From Nematopogon swammerdamellus (Eukaryota > Arthropoda > Insecta > Lepidoptera > Adelidae): a stretch of 64,000 bases of DNA. Of the stretch, positions 1 through 13,500 are shown in pieces (position 1 is the first letter of the stretch; each line of letters opens with the position of its first letter). The stretch spans positions 11,213,971 to 11,277,970 of the forward strand of contig OX336338.1 in assembly GCA_946902875.1 (NCBI GenBank), in the 5' to 3' direction. A program made the translations under genes and the position numbers. The notes below the pieces were generated by a model. It saw only the letters and a program-made list of their open reading frames with translations. It had not been told where the DNA came from and made no database searches.

Positions 1-117
1 AGTTCGACTCGAACGTGACCACTTTTAAAAAAAAATTGTTACCATGGGATATACACTTAATTTACAGGAAAACGTAAACGAAAATCCCAATCCTTCTAGT
101 TCTCACAGAAAACGCGA

Positions 118-300
118 TGGTACGGAACCCTCTTTACGCGAGTTGGACTCGAACTTGACCACTTTTTTTAAAAATTATGTTACTCCGTCATATACACTAC
201 CCATATACGAAGTTTCGTCCAAATCCGTCCAGCCGTTCAGGCGTGAAAGAGGAACAAACAAACAAACAAACAAACAAACAAACATACTTTCACATTTATG
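118..300 (+). repeat. Non-LTR-like retroelement 3' end with (AAAC)n
   Basis: The stretch starts with 'TACGGAACCCTCTTTACGCG', a motif common at 3' ends of lepidopteran LINE-like repeats. It passes 'CGTCCAGCCGTTCAGGCGTG' and ends in about eight AAAC units. The same 'GATACGGAACCCTAGGCGCG' signature recurs near 58621. The 320-1020 stretch beyond it shows nothing I can name. Confidence 0.5.
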
Positions 301-1174
301 ATATTAGTGAGATAGTGAGAAGTGAGAAGTGAGATGAGATATAATGTGCATTTGCACATTCTAATTAGTGGAGACATATGCAAGACTATAGGCAGATGAC
401 TAACACATCACTCAGCGGCTTCCAGACGTGGCACTCGTGTCAGAAATGGATACAAAACTGAACACGGACACGAGTCGTGACAGATTGTGTCATCATAATA
501 TCACTAGGCCACCCGGGCTAGCCGGGCTAACCCGCTAACTGGGACAGCCCGACCATCACGAAATCACGAAAGACGTCATTATTCGGCATTCCAGTAGGTA
601 AGGCGGCATACGGCGGGAAAGGGTTCGGCAAGGTTAGGTTAGGTGGCTCTCTGTGCTTTGAGCGCGCCACCGCGGCTCTTTTGTGTTATTTTGAACTTTA
701 TCTTTACGAAATAAAGTTAGATGTACTATTGACAATATAATGTTATGAATGCATAACCTGCTTCATGAAAAATCGCTATATTCGTTATGCGTTCGTGTTG
801 CTAGGCTGGTCGTGACAGGTCATGATTTCGTGATTGATGGAGACCGTGATTCGTGTTGCAATACGACACGAATTGCTTCGTGTCCAATCGTGACAAAATA
901 TCAACACGAATGCCAAGTCTGGCGACTTCACCCACAGCTTTGCTGAGCACACCTGTTGCCCATTGCAAGCAAGTAATCGAGCACGAAACCAGAAATTGGC
1001 CAAAATATTATCTTACAGCACACTAAATGTTTTGACTCGCGTCAAGCCCTCGTCAGCTAATCTGCGTTGACCAGTTTTTGCAGCACAACACCGATTATTA
1101 TTTTTATCCTATCGTTGGAATAGGGTGTGACGGTATAAGTATGTAAATAAAGATAAAAAAAACCCATAACAAAC

Positions 1175-1501
1175 CTGACATCCGGACGTGACACCAGTGG
1201 CACCCACATTTTGTGTAAGATCGAGCGGTGTGCCCATCACGCCCACGTCCTCAATGCAGCCATCGAAGCCTGTATTGATGATCTCTGTGAAGCCCTTGCC
1301 CAACGGGTAGCCTCCAAAGTACATGCGGTCGTTGGGCCTCATCAGGGTTTCATTGCCGCTGGACTCTCCTTGTTCCATTGGATAGTTGTCGACTTGGAGA
1401 GAGCCTCTCTTGTGGTAACGCGACACCTTCACTTGATGCCACTTGCCATCGTTGAACTTCTGTGTCATCCCGATTGTCACTACGTCACTGTCCAGCCGGA
1501 A
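1175..1501 (-). CDS. LanA: LanA window exon 53: LG2
   Basis: It encodes [40 protein letters not shown] and [20 protein letters not shown], ending TSGCQ before gtttgt. The two cysteines (FDGCI and SGCQ) form the disulfide that normally closes an LG domain. The next exons, for LG3-5, are outside the window. Confidence 0.94.
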
Positions 1502-4500
1502 CTGTGCATACAATAACTTATTAGATTCCCCTGTAATATATATTCATACATAATAATATATTATTTGTTATTTTGTAGCTGCTGTCTTATAAATTAGTAA
1601 AAACATTATTAATCATTCACGGTGCGCTGTTCCACTCATATGGAATGGCACGCTAAAGTACCGCGGAGCGTCGTGTTCCACCCTTGTGGAACAGCGGCCC
1701 GGCCGACTTTTGGCATTGAAATACACGCTCTTTATAAATTGGAATAAGGTACATTATACTTCTAAATAAAGGTGAATATATGCCTTACTTGGTTTGATTA
1801 ACTTTGGCGTCAGCCTAGAGCTATAAATATATTTTCATTTCTCAGTTGATTTTGAGACTTGGTGATGGACGCCACGTTCGCGCACCAATTCATCGTGGCG
1901 CCGCCTCAAATGTAAATAATTTTTGGTGTTTTTAATCAGTAGTTTGTTTTCAACAATTCTCAAGTGAATATGTTATTGTTGGAGGTTTTTATCCATTCGC
2001 AAGTGTGTAAAATCGAAAAAAAAATCTTAACTTACTACCTATATTTGTTAAAAAGTGAAATGTTCGTGCAATGTTCAACTCACAATTTGGTACCAAAATA
2101 AAGGTCAGTGCGCTGTAAGGTATACATAAAATATATTTGTAGGAAATTTTGTAATGATTATAACCATGGAAATGTTTCTATAGGCGTTCATAATTTTTTT
2201 TCGGGAAAAATATTTTTTTCTTTCTTTGCGTAATGTATCACGGCTGCGAATATCTCTGACACTCAACAGTCAGAAGTCACGCGGCGTCCGACGCGTGAGG
2301 GGTTAATCACTTTTTAACTAATTTATCCTTGATGCTCATTCATGTTTTTAATTCTCCATTTAGGTACAGTATCATTAGTACTGATTACCGGAAACCATTG
2401 CTTTCCGCCGACGTACTTAATGTCGTCGTCCCACATGCCACATAATATAATTATGTACTATGAACTTACATACGTAAGTTAAATAATGTAATAGGTTTAT
2501 TCACCTGCAAGAATAGATTACCCTCTCTCATTTCAAGAGACAGGAAGCTGGAGGACTCGCCCAGGAGGTAGAGGAGGCCGTCCTGCGCGAATGTCCTAAA
2601 CTTGAGGCTGAGCGAGATACCCTCCGCGCTGCTCACGTACGAGCGCGCGTCGAAGCTGGCGAACCCATCCCCGTTGAAGCGGTATCCGGTAGTCATCTCC
2701 ACGCTTCGAAGTTGCCCTCTGGTAAATTTACAAAATATATAATCAAGGTCACAAAATAATGTGAAAATAAACGGAATCTCACACAAGTACCCTACAGTAG
2801 GTAACTTATATAATATAATGGAGTGACATGCTTTGCCACATCCTTTCCTGTCATGGGGCCGGGCAATATATTTATATTTTCAAAATTGTTATTGTTTTTT
2901 AATTCGTTTTTAATATACAGTGTTCGGCACATCGATGGACAAACTTTTTTTGTAGGTAATTGGGGTAATTAATTGGGGTAATTTACAACGTTTTGACCCA
3001 TGATACCTTTTGTCAGATGTCACGTGGTATCGAGATACAATTTGTTTTCTTTATTTTTGAAAATGACCAAAATCCTAGCTTTAACCCCTTGTAACTTTTT
3101 TGTTTATGATTGTATCAGCACGAAATATAATTTATTTAATTTTACGATGTATCCTTGTACTAGAAAAAATATTATTTGATTAAGTTAATACCATGAAAAG
3201 GTCTTATGACCGCCCAAAGTCCCGAGAACGAGTAAAAATATGACAGAATCTTAATTTCTTAATTCATTTAAAAAAAAAACTGACAGCAATTGATAGCTTC
3301 ATTTTCTTTTAAAAAGTTCGCTAGTTTACGCCCTTTCCAACGGTATACCACATGACATGTCATACAAATCATTCACTATGTGGTCAAAATTAGGGATAAT
3401 TTGCAAGAGTCTAAACATTAACAATGGAGAATTGAACAAAGTGCCCGCGTGACCGGTACATGTTCTAAATTTGAAAAATGCTCCCGAAAACTCTCTCAAT
3501 ACGGGAAGCGACCACCGATAAGTGCCCGTGTTGTCGTTCTGTTCTGTCTCTGTTCCTAAGAGATATATCTTATGGTGATATATATTTTATATTTGAGAAA
3601 CAAATTATTTTTTATTATTACATTTATTATCACTTAGAAGATAGTGTTATCATTTTCAGCACACGCTAGCAAAACAAAGAAAATTTGTCACAACAATGTA
3701 ACAGATATCAGAATAAAAAAACGTCTACCTTTCCCTGGCGCCTTGGAGGTTTTCGGCGTGCTGGAAGTTCCACAGGCCCACGGGTGTGTCTCCGATGACC
3801 ACCTCCTCGATCTGGCCGTTGAAGGAGGAGAAGCGGACCTGGCTCTGGATCTTCGCATTGGAGGGGTAGCCGCCGACGTACAGCTTCGACTGCTCCCGGT
3901 CCAGGTTGAAGATGGTGTGCTGGCCAGGCAACACGCTTTCCGTCGTGTGCGACACTTCTGTCCCGTTATCCAACACTTCGCGAATCGTCAGCTTGACGTT
4001 TCTGCCAACTCTATTCGCAGATTGGTCATGGAACAAACAGAAAACCAGAAGGTAAATCCTGGCGTGAGACCTTGTTGCAGCGTGATTATGATTTATTAAG
4101 CTTCATGGCCGGTTGTATCGTGATGATGAATTACATCTCCCATTCCTATTTCAGATAATTTGAAAATAAGCTTGGAATAATGTTTTAATAAAGTGCTGGA
4201 ACTTTCAATAAAGTGCAGTAGATTTCTTTTTTACTTTGAAGTTAGATCATCTTTTTTATTTTATTTTATTGGAAACAATACGTTTTGTTGCAGCTTGCAC
4301 AATGGGAAACATTAAAACATGGAAAGAAGACATAAATTTGATTTTCTTTGTGATTTTGAAAAAAAAATTTATAATCACTATTTGCGTCGAAACAGAAGTT
4401 AACACATGAGTAAGCGCCACTTTTATGGCAAAATGTTGCGAACCTGTCGACGATGACCTGGTACCACTTGTTGTCGGAGACCTCCTTGTTGCTGTTAATG

Positions 4501-7500
4501 CGCGCCGGCTCGCGGGCCGTGCCCGCCGTGTCTCCGATGTCTATGATGAGATATGGGAAGCCGTTGCCTATCTCCAGCGCCATGAAGTCATCCTGAGAAC
4601 ATGATACACAACATAAGTTCAGCTTCCGGAGCTGTGACAACTAGCCGAGAGGTGGGACACACAGGCCGGGGCTTCACTTCAGTCAGCGATGTCGGCGGGA
4701 ATTGTGTGTAAACTTTAAGAGAAGAAGAGAAAGTCTTTTTTCTATACTTTCTCACTTACTTCTCGTCACCCAAAACTTATTATTGAAATTTTTAATTTTA
4801 ACGTCCCTACATAATTATAGACAAAACAGTTTAAATGAGTCACTGCTCCCAAATCAAGTGCTTGAGATTGACTGGGCATTACTCCTAGTGATAAGTCCGC
4901 GTGTGCTTGCACTATTGTTCTTTCTGCTTATCTCTGTTCATCTTCTTGCAAGACTATTGTTCTATCTGTATGCTTTATTCTAGTAGTATTATTTTGAGTG
5001 CAATAAACCATTCCTATTCTATTCTAAAATCACATAAGTTGACACTACACACACACCACACTACCAAATAACAATAATAAGTCAGCTATTTGTGCTTTCA
5101 CTATCTGCGATCATGCTGTGAACTTATGTACATTTCTCATTGAAAATTGGTAAAATTAAACCGACATTAACAAACCTCTTACTCTTCGTTGGCATGCTCA
5201 TTTATGGCCCGTCCTGATAAATTATGTTCAGAAGTATGTAGATAGAGTGTCGCGTTTATTAAAAAAACAACTACATACCTTAGGTATGATGGTTATACAC
5301 TGTGCGGGGGATGCTTGGCGGAGGACGAAACGGCCGAGCTTGTTTTGTTAGAGTACAGTACAGCATTTGACAACCAAAAGGGAGATAGGTAATCCATTCA
5401 CTATTTTACATTGCGGAGGTCTGCAGTCACCGTGGTCGTCTTACCGTCTCAATTGGCTGAGGTACGCGGTGGTCAAGGGATATACGGCAAGGAAAGTTCC
5501 CAACCAAGAGAGATTAGTTTTCAAGCAGAGAGCCACTCCTACATACAAAAATCAGTTAAGTGCGAGTTTTACTCGCGCACGGAGGTTTCCGTATCTATCT
5601 ATCCGCTATCAATAATATCCGCCTATCTTTTGTCTTTCAGCAATGCAATGTATAAAAGCCTGTGGCGCCATCTATTATTCAGTAGCGTGACTAATCGATT
5701 TTTCGTACGTTTTTTGTGGGAGCCCCCTTAATTTTTAAAATTTTCTTTTTTTTATTATTTGTTGTTATATATCCACCATAGTAACACATATTCTGTGAAA
5801 ATTTCAACGGCCTACCTATTATGTTTCAAGAGATACATCCCTCGGAGAGACGGACGGACAGACGGACAGACAGACAGCGGAGGCTTAGTAATAGGCTTCC
5901 GTACGGGATACGGAAACCTAAAAACGACAAGAGTGTGGCCACTAACAGATCGAGTCCTCCTGAGCTTGGTGCCCTCCGGATTGCCCAGGTAGAGGAGGAA
6001 GCCATTGGCCTCGCGGGTGCGGAAGAAGGCCGACACGTGTGTGGAGGTGCCCATCTCGTCCACGTTGCTCGGTGTCTCAGGCTGCAGGGTCGATTTCTCG
6101 TCGAACGTCACTCCCACCTACGCACAACAACGCGACAACTCTCTCATTCACACTATTCTATTTATATTGTGTTACATTAAATTAAATTTCACAATTTCTC
6201 ATATTAAATTTTACGGATTAACAGTGGGCTAGCGAACGAAACGTCGACTTATTTAAGTCACAAACCCAATGTTAAATGTTAATGTATAAAATTAAATATG
6301 AGTCTAAAGAGTACATTCTTAACTTAAAAACATTTCTCATTTTATTAAAAGATGCACGGACGGCGGCGTGAGAATGTTTCCGTATAAACAGAAGAAAGAT
6401 GACCTTTGGCTAGATTTCAAATTCAAAGATCTATACCTCATATTTAATGTGAAGCTACTACTATATTACATACTGTGTATATGGTACCTTGATGCGGCTG
6501 GCGATATCCTTAGCAATCCTTATTTTCTCTTTAAGTTTTTCCACATTCTGATCTGCACTCTCGCAGTCTGCGTCAAACTTTCTCTTCTTTCTATCAACGT
6601 GTTCCAGCAGCTTCACAATTTCCGGTTGCATTCTGTTAATGTTGCTGACTGAAATAAAAGCAGTAGGTATAGGCAGTATGCGTCAGTCAGCATTTATGTG
6701 TCCACTCCTGGACATATGCCTCTCCAATTTTAATCCAGTCCCGCCGGCCTTCAGCGGTACTGTCACTGATTGTTTCTGAATTACATAATGTCGTCTTCCC
6801 ACCTGGCGGGTGGCCTTCCCTCCCATCCATTACTTACTTAATGATGTTGAAAATATATCAATGTGTTTCATTCATATGCTAAGAGAATTAAGAGTTATAG
6901 TTTACAAATTAAAGCACACATTATAATTTATTTTTTTTATTGAAAGCGCGACAGCTGGCGCCCTTTCACCCATAAGGTGTCTATGCGTCCAAGGACATTC
7001 GGTCGTATGCGAGGGTTGTGAATGCTATGCCGGCCTGATAGGTGCCCATTCACGCCCCTCTTGAACGAAGTGTGACTGTACTTGATATTATAATGATGTA
7101 AGTAGGTACCTATGTTTTTTTATGAAACCTGACCTCAATTCCTACACCCGGTCCGCCGTACATTAATCAAGTGCATATCCCTTATGCTCTGTCACAGATA
7201 TATTGTTAGGGCGCACAAGCGAAAGAAAATTAAATGAATGAATGGTTGCAAAGAAAATGTGACTCACTTTGGTTCTCGATGCTGCGGTTGTTCTTGTTGG
7301 CGTTGGCGGCGTCGTTATAGAGTTCCTGCGCGCGCTTGCGACTCTCCGGGAGGCCCACCCTCAGGAACTGGTAGTCGGGGGAGGTCACGATGTCCTTGGA
7401 CAGTGCGCTGACGTCGAGCGACGGGATCATGTCGTTGCTCAGAGTCACAAAGTTAGACAACGACGCGGGGATTTTGTCTTTCAAGAAACTGCACAATTCA

Positions 7501-10500
7501 TATTATTTTATTACACAAAATGTTTAAAATATGGTGTCTCGTGTTCGCAATACTACTAAAACTATATACAGAGCGCACGGGTGAACGCTCGACCGTTGGA
7601 AGCTGACTGTCATGGAAGCTGACATTCCACGTAAAACTGTAGGTCCCTTCCCTTCTTACCTTACTAGGTGATAAGGTTTATCTCCACCGCACTGCATGAC
7701 ACAGGTCGGTTGAAACGACTATGTAAATAGTTCGTGTTTTCCGCCCAGTTCAGTGTAGACACGAGAGAATCACTGACATGGCACCTAGTTCACCTAGGTG
7801 TTATAGGTGATGTAGTAACCAACTGTGTAAGTTTCCATAAAAATAAAATACAAGGAATCTGCTTATATCTATGAAATATATTGAATTATTGATTTATTTA
7901 TCACCAGTATATTTTCATGGCACAATAGGCAAGTTTTAATATAGGTAAGTACTTAATATCCACTTATTAAAATATGACCTTTCTATAGCACTAAGGTGAT
8001 TCTGAGTGGTCTTGTTGTGTGCTTGCAGTTCAGTTACAGCAGCTTCGGCGTTGCTCAACTGTGGAGTGAGGTCGGCGAGGGAGCTCTCGGAGCCCAGCGC
8101 TTGCTTCTGTAGGGCGAGCGAGCGCTCGTATGTAGGCGTGCCGTCCGCTTGCAACTTCTCCCTCTAAAAATGTTTACCATTTGTAATCATAAACACTTTT
8201 AATTGTATGTTACATTATTTGACATGGGAGGCACTCATGGCCACATATAACTGCGATGAAGCTTATTACACCATCATTTACATTACATTACAATATCTCA
8301 CATTACGCTGCAATTTTGAGTTAGATTAAAAACAATTTTTTTTTTTACATTTTATGGTGTTACGTCGTCCGTGGAAAAAGTTGCGATTCTTGATATCTTG
8401 CGTGACAAGATAAAAAGCTAAAAACAATTCTAACAATTTGCAGTATCCTTAGTACTTATTCCATTATGATGACTACTGGTTTGATGACATCACTATAGAA
8501 ATGTTTTTTAATAATGTGTCTCGAGCTTTAGAAAGAGACAATCCGGTTGTAGAGCGTCGTCCCTGTCGCACGAACTTGCACGTCTCTGTGCGACAGGGAC
8601 GACGCTCTACAACCCGACTGCCTCTTTCTAAAGCTCGACACGCATTATTTGCTGTCGAGAACTGTACTAATGTTATGTAGGTACATACTAAAGTAAACTT
8701 AAATAGTTTATATAAATGTAGTAACCTGTATAGCAGTGATGTTGTTTATAGCTTGCTCGGCTGCCTTAACAGCCTCCGAAGCCTCCTGAATCATCTTGAC
8801 GATGGAGGTGTGCGAGGAGGCCGCCCGATACGCGTCCTCAGTTCTCGAATTGTTCAGCCGGTTCAACAGAGTGGATAGCTCCTCCGCCTACACATATGTT
8901 ATTTATTTATTTATTAAAATTCGTCGGTAACACACAAACAGGCATGACGATCCTATTAGCACTAGTACACGTACAATACAAACATTGCAAATTACACATT
9001 AGCAAAATAATAAAAATGTAAGTAACATTTTTAAAAATGAAATTATAGGTATAATAAAACTAAAGAAAAATAAAAACCTTTCAAATCCTTCCTTCAAATG
9101 TATTTATCTCAGGTGAGACTTTCTCATAAATCACTCACAATAAAACATGTCACCGAGCAAATCAGCTTATCTGAGTTAAGAACGACTGATGGCTCACCTT
9201 ATCGTGTCATGTTCATAAATACGCGAGTGAGGAGCGTTAGCGCATTCATAGCATGAGACGGCTTTTAATGCGATCATTTGAATGTATTCCTACTTACAAT
9301 TACATGTGAAGGCACGCACACTTGTTTACGGACAGGTTACATGTTTCATAGTTTGCCTCTTCTAGTATTTAGTTCGGGGTTTTTATTTTTATTTTTTATA
9401 GTATGCGCGACATCTGGCGTCTCGGGCCACCCATAAGGTGTCAAGCGACGCCCATGGACATTCGGTTGGATGCAATTGTTTCATGTTTACTTCCCTTACA
9501 TATTATAAATTAGTTTTGATTGAGAGGATCAAATTAAAATCAGAGGAAACGAGTAAGGAATAAAGAATACTTTGCATACAGTCTGTTAATTAGCTTAATC
9601 GGGAACCAATTCATTTCTTATATAGTTTTCAATTTGACATACCTACCTCCATAAAACACAAGTTATGTTCTACAGTTGTATTCTAACAAACAGGGCAAGC
9701 AGAATAATCGGTGTTGTGCGGAAAAACACGGACGAAATACCTACCCCACAACACCCACCGTCACGGCGAAATTTCTCTATGATATTTTTTTTTCATTTTA
9801 ATTAGCTTAAGCAAAAATGTTATTATACAAACACTTGGTTCTTGCAAAATATACTAATTAAAAATATTCCAAGTTTCCAGTAGATCGCTTAAATGGTTTT
9901 AAAGCTGCAGGCTGTGACAAACAGACAGACGGACAGACAAACTGACGCCTGACCGATTTTACAACAAGTGCCTAACATCATCGACGTCTACGGAACCCTA
10001 AGCATTTATAAAACTTGCCTTAGCGCGAAGATAAAGGGCATGATTGTCAGCTTCAAGCAGCTTAGAGTCGAGCTGCGGCTTGTCCAGCTTGTAGGCCTGG
10101 ACGAGCTGCGCGGTCTGGTTGCACACCCTCGCCGTCTCATCCTTCTGCCTCCTGATGTTGGAGAGCACTTGCGCGGCTACCGATTGCGCTATAGATGCGT
10201 TCACTAGCAGCTGCGCCGCTGCACCGCACATATTCATTATTTAATTATTACACACACACATCACACGCTCTATCCCGACAATCGGGGTAAGCAGAGCAAT
10301 CGGTGTTGTGCTGCAAGTACTCTGGTAAATTACAGCACAACACCGACCACCACGTTTAGCAAAGTATTCGGACAAGATAAATATCAAGCAGCAAGTAAGG
10401 CACGAATGCCCACCTGCTGCATGACTCGTTGGAAGGACCGTGCTAAGGTGAGAGGTGGCTAGCCTGTCGCCCTTTAGCGCGGCACCTTGTCCTTATCCCT

Positions 10501-13500
10501 TAGTCGCCTTTTACGACATGCACGGGGAGAGATGCAGTGGGGCTATTCTTTTTAAGTACCGGCCCCACACGGTATTATTGTTAAGAGAAATACCTACTAG
10601 ACAATATGTTATTCAGGAAGTTACGCTACAAAACTGCTCAAAGGTGTATCAATTTATTGACATCTATCTATTACAATTACATACAATTATGCAATGCCCA
10701 CATATAAAATTTATGTATTTTTAACATACGCAATACAAAATTAATAATTACTTACTCTGAACAATATCTTCGTACGCCTTCTGGTTTTCTTTATTTACAG
10801 TATTCACTTTAGATGTAAACTTGGAGGCGCTGAAATAGTGAAATATCATTGAGTTTAGAGCCTCAAACTTTGGATCTAAGAAAGTTCTGGAAAATCATGT
10901 AACATGTACCTAGACCAACTTCATTTTATTGTTTCAATAAAAACTAAATAACTACCTAATACATTAAAACTAAAACTAATCTAAAATTTATATTATGAAA
11001 ACCTACAAAAAATTAATTTCTGAAAAGTCCGCCGAAACCCCGTCTCTGCCGACGCCAAGTAGGTATACCCAGCACGCTCGCCGCGTTACCCCTCTGAATT
11101 TTAATACCAATTCGGCGTATGAGGAAGGCGTTCTTTGGAACGGCGGTCGCCAGTCCTCTCCGCGAGAAGCTTTCCCAACTTCTCCGTAAAAACCTTGGTT
11201 TCAGACGACCATGGTCCCAAAGTCTCCACGGCGAAAGGTTGAAACTCAAAACGGTCACGCAGCGAGCTGTACAATCTCGTCTTGGCGGCGGTAGCCTTGT
11301 TTGCCGCGGCCCCGGCAGACAAGGAGGTAACGGGAACATGGGTGGGGGCCAGGGTGTCCACGCATGTGGCGTCCCACACTAGAACCCTCCCTCGGCTCCA
11401 TGGCAGTAGAATCATGCCGTCAGGTCTCTTATGGTCACCGCGGCTAAGGCCTGGTGGCTCCAGCATGTAAACACATTCTTTTTTTGAAAATGTTTATGAC
11501 GATCACAACAGAAACTCTAAAGATGCTTACTTATTCTTCCCGTTCAGCTGTATGGCCTTGCCGATGGTGTTGTCGACTTCATCCGTTTTTGTTCTCATCT
11601 TCTTTAGTTTGTCAGTGAAATCCTTGACAGACTTTCTCAAGTCGTGGAAGGTCTGAAAAGATGTGGATCTCGTTTAACTCATTATTTCAGTTCTTTTTTT
11701 TTTAGGGAATCTGAGAAGGTCGACTACATCACCCACACCACTCGTGACGTCAGCCCTGACCACTTCTCGCATTTCCCCTTGGCCGTATCGGCTACAGTGA
11801 GCTGGCCCGAAAGCAGATACTATTTTTCATAGCCGTTCGATCTTCATTCAGTGCGGTGTTACCAATCTGGGCGAGTTTGTGGTAAAATCTTGGTAAAATT
11901 ATTAAAAATGTATTGACTTTCTCAATGTTTGTATGAGGATGAGTAAGAAGTGCATCCAAAAACTAAAATAATCTAAAATCGGGACCTGATGATCATTCGT
12001 ACAAAACCTTTGAAACCAACCTTATTCTGTTCATATACTGGCAAAACGAAGACCTTCATTCTCTCTTCCAAGTTTCTTGAGTTTTGAAGAATTTCCGAAG
12101 ATTTGTTGAGCTGCGGCGACAAGTCTTTCTCTATGAAAACAACCACCTTGGTTATCTATCACGCACATTTCAAATAGTTATCACGTTTAAAACTAATACC
12201 GATCACTACATATGGAAGCATTCAAGAAGTAGACTAAACACAAACTGCACAAAATCACTTTCAGAGATGATACATCATCGGTTTGGTGGAGAAGTTGATA
12301 ACATGCTGCGGCTACATGCCAGGATCCCAATGTAAAATCCTTGTTCGTGATGAATGTTTTGTTTGTTTTTGGATTTAGGTACATCTAATCCTAGATTTAA
12401 AATCCTTTCAAGATACTTTTGAAATCTGAGATCTATCTAATAGTTTATTTTAGTTACCCGGTTCGATTACGAAGAGCTGGCAAGAAACTTGACAGTTGAC
12501 AGGGAGCTTATTTTTATGAATATTATTATAAGTATTATAAATTCAAGTAAGTAATCAAAATATAAAACTTATTTAAGAATTAGACAAGCTTCCTAATAAA
12601 AAAACCGCATCCAAATCAGTCCATCCGTTTGGGAGCTACGATGCCACAGACAGACACACACACACCCTCACACACACACACACACGTCAAACTTATAACA
12701 CCCCTCCGTTTTTTTCGTCGGGGGTTAAAAAAAATAAGCTTACCCATAATGTCTGACTTGATCTGCTTGGCGTCCGCGAGGGCGCTATCGATCTTGGGCT
12801 GCTCGCCGAGCTCGAGGCTGACCGCGAGGTCGGCGACGTGCCGCACGGCGTCGCGCGCGGCGTCCCTGCCCCCGCGCACGCGCGCCAGCACGTCCTGCGC
12901 CGAGCCCACCAGCTCCGTCGCGCGCTTCACGTTCGCCTCCGAGTCGTTCTTGCTGTACTCCGACTGCACGCCATGCATAGATACATTATGTACCACACGC
13001 AATGGAAGGTCAGTCAAAGCGGCTATGTAAATATATAGTTCGTGTTGTCCAAACTTTTGTTCAAACTTTTCCATTTAATTGTCCATTCAGTTCATTAACT
13101 TTTCTTTAATTTAACATGGTTGGCTGCATCACCAACAACACCCGGGATGTCAGTCAGTGGCAGCTGGTGACTAACAGTGACCGGTAGTGCGCTAAGTACC
13201 TACCTACTTAAATACCAAATTTCCCAACACATTCCCGTTATGTTATTTTAAGATCGGGACTTCCGAATTTTTTAAACGCCTGCGTTTTATTATGTACGTA
13301 CCTAGTATGAATATTCTCAAGACACTCAATGAATTGCAAAAAACAAGAAAAAAAAATCCAAACTAGTTTTTTAACAAATTTTTAGTACCTTTATGAACAC
13401 ACCCATAGACCACAACACTACTGCAGCTTTCAAAAAGAAAACAGTAGTAATGTCCCAACAATACTTAAAAAAATATATAAAAATAAAAGCATTTGAAAAG

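Noticed and set aside
628..642. Telomere-like GGTTAGGTTAGG
   Set aside because: Only two TTAGG units occur, in unrelated sequence.
3644..4099. Plus-strand open frame of 151 codons
   Set aside because: It is the antisense of LanA exon 51 and has no independent support. Similar antisense frames over 12629-13030, 44592-44921, 47752-48108 and 52012-52358 were left out for the same reason.
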